A stretch of 64,000 nt of DNA from Sphingomonas parva (ex Maeng et al. 2020) (GTDB lineage: Bacteria > Pseudomonadota > Alphaproteobacteria > Sphingomonadales > Sphingomonadaceae), in NCBI RefSeq assembly GCF_004564275.1, contig NZ_SPDV01000009.1, forward strand, positions 1 through 64,000, in the 5' to 3' direction. Shown one piece after another: positions 61,542 to 64,000 of this stretch. Made by a program: the position numbers and the translations under genes. The stretch's first letter is position 1. Every line of letters begins with the position of its first letter. The notes under the pieces were generated by a model, which was given only the letters and a program-made list of their open reading frames with translations, ran no database searches and had not been told where the DNA came from.

Positions 61542-61940
61542 TTGAAGTCGCTGCTCTATGCAAGCGTCAGCACCCTTGCGGCTGACGAGGAGGAAGCGGA
61601 GATCGGGCGCATCGTCGAGGTGTCGCGCGCCCAGAATGCGCGCCTCGGCATCACCGGAACCTTGATCTTCACCAAGGGCCGCTTCGCGCAGATCATCGAG
61701 GGGCCGGCGGAGGCCGTCGACCACCTGATGGAGAAGATCGTCCGCGACCGCCGCCATGCCCGGGTGACGGTGGTCGACGTGCGCAAGACCGGCCGCCGCC
61801 GCTTCACCGGCTGGTCGCTGTCCTATTCGGGCGTCTCCCATTATATCGACAAGCACATCAGGCCGCTGTTCGACGAGGCCGACCCGGACGGAATCCGGCA
61901 GCTGCGTCAATTGATGCAGGCGCTCGCCGACACCGACTGA
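61542..61940 (+). CDS. BLUF blue-light photoreceptor, single domain
   Basis: A 132-residue FAD-binding BLUF protein. The flavin-switch residues are present: Tyr6 (LLYASVS), Asn32 (SRAQNARLGITGTLIF) and Gln50 (GRFAQIIEGP). RDRRHARVTVVDV and RRRFTGWSLSYSGVS follow, the latter corresponding to the Trp/Met region. Start is TTG with GGGAAGG upstream, giving MKSLLYASVS. The protein has no output domain, so it must signal through a partner. A receiver-like gene lies convergent, 31 bases away. Confidence 0.9.
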   Translation: MKSLLYASVSTLAADEEEAEIGRIVEVSRAQNARLGITGTLIFTKGRFAQIIEGPAEAVDHLMEKIVRDRRHARVTVVDVRKTGRRRFTGWSLSYSGVSHYIDKHIRPLFDEADPDGIRQLRQLMQALADTD

Positions 61941-61971
61941 CGGGCGCTTGCCGACCAGGCGGCAGCCTTGC

Positions 61972-62349
61972 TCACCGCGCGCTCTCGAGCAGCGAGGCCG
62001 CGGAGCGAATGACCTGAACCAGGTCTCCGGCCGCGAACGGCGCGGCGACGAAATCGTCGGCGCCGGCCGAGAGCGCCCGGGCGGCAACGCCGGGATCGTC
62101 GGTGGCGCTGACCGCGATCACCGGCCAGGAAATACCGCCGGCGCGAAGCCCGTAGAGAGTCTCCAGCCCTCCGTCGCCCGGCCCATCGACGTCGACGAGG
62201 ATGCAGGCCGGCGGCGTTTCCGTGGCATGGGCGAGGAACAGCGAAAGCCTGGGATAGAAGAGCGGGTCGAAGCCGGCCGCGGAAAGAGTGAAGGAGAGGG
62301 CGACGCCCGATCTTCCTGCACCATCGATGATATACACGCGCTCGTCCAA
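61972..62349 (-). CDS. degenerate receiver-domain protein
   Basis: A 125-residue receiver fold: VYIIDGAGRSGVALSFTLSA, CILVDVDGPGDGGLETLYGL, VIAVSATDDPGVAARAL, FVAAPFAAGDLVQVI. The acidic pair is replaced (DGAG) and the conserved lysine of KP is replaced by AAP. The central Asp and the switch Thr/Ser (SAT) remain, so phosphorylation is doubtful. It lies tail-to-tail with the BLUF gene and is a candidate protein partner. Confidence 0.75.
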   Translation of the reverse strand: MDERVYIIDGAGRSGVALSFTLSAAGFDPLFYPRLSLFLAHATETPPACILVDVDGPGDGGLETLYGLRAGGISWPVIAVSATDDPGVAARALSAGADDFVAAPFAAGDLVQVIRSAASLLESAR

Positions 62350-62560
62350 CCGGACCTCCGCAAAAGCATACTGTGTACGGAGGGCTGCAACCGCGAATAT
62401 GCTGCCCGGTTCCAGAATTAATTTTTGGCTTACAATAGTTTAAACGAGATTTACCATCTCGCGCCCGGTCGCGCCGCAGACTCAGCTCGCCGTGTCGCAG
62501 CGACAATTCCTCATTTACATTCCGGCCCACCCGGGCCGGACTTTCGCGAAGGGATCCGCC

Positions 62561-62806
62561 ATGCGCCGCGACCTGGCCGCCGCTTATTACGCGCTCGGCG
62601 TCAGCTATTCGACCGGCACGGCCGGCGTGCCGCTCGACCTCGTCGAAGCGCATAAATGGTTCAACATCGCTGCGGGCAGCGGCGGCGAGGCGAGCCGCCG
62701 GGCCGCGGCCGCGCGCGCGGAGATTGCCGGCGTGATGCGACCGGACGACATCGTCACGGCGCAGCGCTGCGCCCGGGCGTGGCGCGAGGCGGAGGGCGTA
62801 CGCTGA
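62561..62806 (+). CDS. Sel1-like short protein starting phage block C
   Basis: An 81-residue protein with one clear Sel1 repeat: AYYALGVSYSTGTAGVPLDL then VEAHKWFNIAAGSGGEASRR. Its stop overlaps the next ATG (TGATG), tying it to the virion genes that follow. Sel1 repeats normally mediate protein contacts. Its role in a virion operon is unknown. Confidence 0.65.
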   Translation: MRRDLAAAYYALGVSYSTGTAGVPLDLVEAHKWFNIAAGSGGEASRRAAAARAEIAGVMRPDDIVTAQRCARAWREAEGVR

Positions 62807-63135
62807 TGGCCAGGCGTCTCCTCGACGCGGACCCGCTGACCGGCCTCAGAACCTGGCACGAGCATGACGCGGAGAGCGGGCGGACCTTGATCCATTACGA
62901 GGGCGACGCGGAGCCGCTGATCGCCCGCAACAAGGCGGCGGCGAACGCGGCTTCGGGCCGGCTCGGCGAAATGGCGCACGTCGCTTCGATCCCGGCCTCG
63001 GTGCAGATGAAATGGCTGGTCGAAAAGGGCGTCGACATCCTCAATCCGGACCACCGCCAGGCGGTCGCGACGCTGCTCGACGACCCCGAGTGGCGCTACC
63101 TCAAGACCCGCAACATCATCCTCGGGAGGGTATGA
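62806..63135 (+). CDS. conserved phage protein, 109 residues
   Basis: A pattern I associate with podophage-like head genes: ADPLTGLRTWHEHDAESGRT at the start, HVASIPASVQMKWLVEKGVD in the middle, and NPDHRQAVATLLDDPEWRYL near the end. It is encoded between the Sel1-like and adaptor genes with overlap or a one-base gap, so it belongs to the same operon. Exact role unknown. Confidence 0.65.
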   Translation: MARRLLDADPLTGLRTWHEHDAESGRTLIHYEGDAEPLIARNKAAANAASGRLGEMAHVASIPASVQMKWLVEKGVDILNPDHRQAVATLLDDPEWRYLKTRNIILGRV

Positions 63136-63136
63136 C

Positions 63137-63781
63137 ATGGCTTCGGACCCGCAGACCTGGAGCGCGCTCCGGACCGCCGTCGGCGACTGGACCAACGAGG
63201 ACTTCACCGCCGCCCAGATCGAGCAGTTCATCGCGCTGGGCGAGCGCTTTCTCAACCGCAGCGTGTTCACGCCCGAGCGCGAGGCGCCGCTGGCGATCGT
63301 CGCGAGTGCTGCGGCGGAGGCGCTTCCGCAAGATTTCTGGGGCTTCCGCTCCGCGCCCTGGATCGACGGTGCGCCCCGAACCGTGCTGAGCCGGCTCACC
63401 CCCGGCGATCTGCGCGCAGCCTATCCCGACGCGGCGCGCGGCCGCCCGGCACATTTCGCGATCGAGGGCGCGACGCTCTTGCTGGGCCCGGCGCCGGCGG
63501 CACCGACCGCGATCTCGGGCGCCTATTGGCGGACGATTGCGCCGCTCGGTCCCGACCAGGAGAGCAACTGGCTGCTCGCCGCGCATCCCGACGTCTATCT
63601 CGCCGCCGCTCTGGTCGAGGCCTTCGCCTTCCACATGGACGAGGGCCGGATGCGCTTCTGGAGCAGCCGGCTCGACGCCAAGGTGGGGGAGATCCAGGCG
63701 GCAGGACGGCGCAGGGCTGCCAGCAGCGGCCCGCTGACCGCGGCCATCGACGTTCCCAACCTGCCGAACCTCAGGGCCTGA
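63137..63781 (+). CDS. phage head-tail adaptor protein (SU10 type)
   Basis: A 214-residue adaptor. It has WSALRTAVGDWTNEDFTAAQ, EQFIALGERFLNRSVFTPER, then a central beta part (FAIEGATLLLGPAPAAPTAI) and helices LAAALVEAFAFHMDEGRMRF that correspond to the connector bundle. This order matches the SU10 adaptor/connector proteins that dock under the portal. It starts one base after the preceding gene. Confidence 0.78.
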   Translation: MASDPQTWSALRTAVGDWTNEDFTAAQIEQFIALGERFLNRSVFTPEREAPLAIVASAAAEALPQDFWGFRSAPWIDGAPRTVLSRLTPGDLRAAYPDAARGRPAHFAIEGATLLLGPAPAAPTAISGAYWRTIAPLGPDQESNWLLAAHPDVYLAAALVEAFAFHMDEGRMRFWSSRLDAKVGEIQAAGRRRAASSGPLTAAIDVPNLPNLRA

Positions 63782-63782
63782 G

Positions 63783-64000
63783 ATGCGGATCTTCCGTCCT
63801 TCGGGCAGCGACGTGCCGCTCTGGCTGGAGGCGGTGCTCGGCTCGATCGAACGCCTCTGGCGCGAGATCCTCCCGGCACCGCTGCGACTGTGGCGCTCGA
63901 CGACGGCCGATCTTCCCGAGGCGGCGGACCATATGGGCGCCTTGGCCTGGGACGAGGCCACGCACCGGCCGATCTGGGCCGACGGATCGGACTGGGTCTC
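63783..64000 (+). CDS. phage tail-region protein, cut by window end
   Basis: The first 72 residues are visible, starting one base after the adaptor stop. It opens RIFRPSGSDVPLWLEAVLGS, with amphipathic helices, and reaches WDEATHRPIWADGSDWV, a phrase typical of phage tail or baseplate proteins describing a small beta unit. The rest lies outside the window. Confidence 0.55.
   Translation, partial: MRIFRPSGSDVPLWLEAVLGSIERLWREILPAPLRLWRSTTADLPEAADHMGALAWDEATHRPIWADGSDWV

Larger units (their letters stand above)
42335..64000 (+). mobile_element. dispersed phage virion locus in three blocks (continues past the window)
   Basis: Plus-strand virion genes occur in the canonical packaging-to-tail order: TerS-like, TerL and portal at 42335-45928; scaffold, major capsid and a small protein at 58131-60443; Sel1-like, 109-aa protein, head-tail adaptor and a following tail gene at 62561-64000. 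Between the blocks lie 12 kb and 2 kb of chromosomal-type genes on both strands. No integrase, lysis, replication or att sequence is visible in the window. Two S24-type operators precede the capsid block. Whether it makes particles cannot be judged here. Confidence 0.6.

Noticed and set aside
42335-64000. Classical Rhodobacter-type gene transfer agent cluster
   Set aside because: The capsid is SU10/DUF5309-type and the portal is of the large P22/SU10 kind; the HK97-like portal, protease and capsid of the RcGTA cluster are not present.

Overview
The DNA is GC-rich (about two thirds G+C) with strong G/C preference at third codon positions. Together with a TonB receptor, OmpW proteins, the N-acetylglutaminylglutamine amide (NAGGN) osmolyte operon, DivK-like receivers, alphaproteobacterial-type LexA sequence and S24-type phage repressor sites, this points to an alphaproteobacterium, most likely a sphingomonad (Sphingomonadales). 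The genus cannot be fixed from the sequence alone. No rRNA, tRNA, CRISPR array or insertion sequence was found.

Layout. 0-1.7 kb: a CPA1-type cation/proton antiporter and a small iron-permease-family protein. 1.8-6.8 kb: a tripartite drug efflux operon (outer-membrane factor, HlyD adaptor, 14-TM MFS pump) with a divergent TetR regulator and paired palindromic operators between them. 6.8-14.6 kb: TonB receptor with a divergent Tat-exported FAD oxidase, a lipoprotein M49-like peptidase, a glutaminase homologue that has lost key catalytic residues, and a Crp-type winged helix without its sensor domain. 14.6-19.3 kb: the three-gene NAGGN operon. 19.8-24.5 kb: Tat-exported multicopper oxidase, MTA phosphorylase, an apparently exported methyltransferase and a winged-helix protein.

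24.6-26.6 kb is a phage-type immunity switch: an autocleavable XRE-S24 repressor, a divergent gene, a neighbouring orphan gene, and three TTGCGA-N3-TCGCAA palindromes in their promoters.

26.8-39.5 kb is a signalling island. An alpha-oxoamine synthase lies in a co-directional set with a membrane histidine kinase, a single-domain receiver and two OmpW proteins. A divergent operon encodes a second kinase with a homologous six-TM sensor, a kinase with two receivers, another receiver and a GGDEF-EAL protein, closed by a strong terminator. Further stand-alone receivers flank the set. The composition recalls alpha-hydroxyketone (Cqs/Lqs) quorum sensing.

39.6-42.2 kb holds an acetyltransferase, an orphan SOS-type promoter, a membrane protein and a retropepsin-like protease. 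From 42.3 kb to the end, phage virion genes of the PBSX-like TerL / SU10-type capsid kind occur on the + strand in normal order but in three separated blocks: TerS-like/TerL/portal (42.3-45.9), scaffold/major capsid/small protein (58.1-60.4) and Sel1-like/109-aa/adaptor/tail (62.6-64.0+). Chromosomal-type genes on both strands lie between them (GH39 glycosidase, LytTR two-component pair, Xre-RES toxin-antitoxin, small membrane proteins, BLUF photoreceptor). Two further copies of the S24-type operator sit at a promoter just upstream of the capsid block, 32 kb from the repressor. This suggests one SOS-responsive circuit still controls a dispersed, possibly domesticated, phage particle locus.
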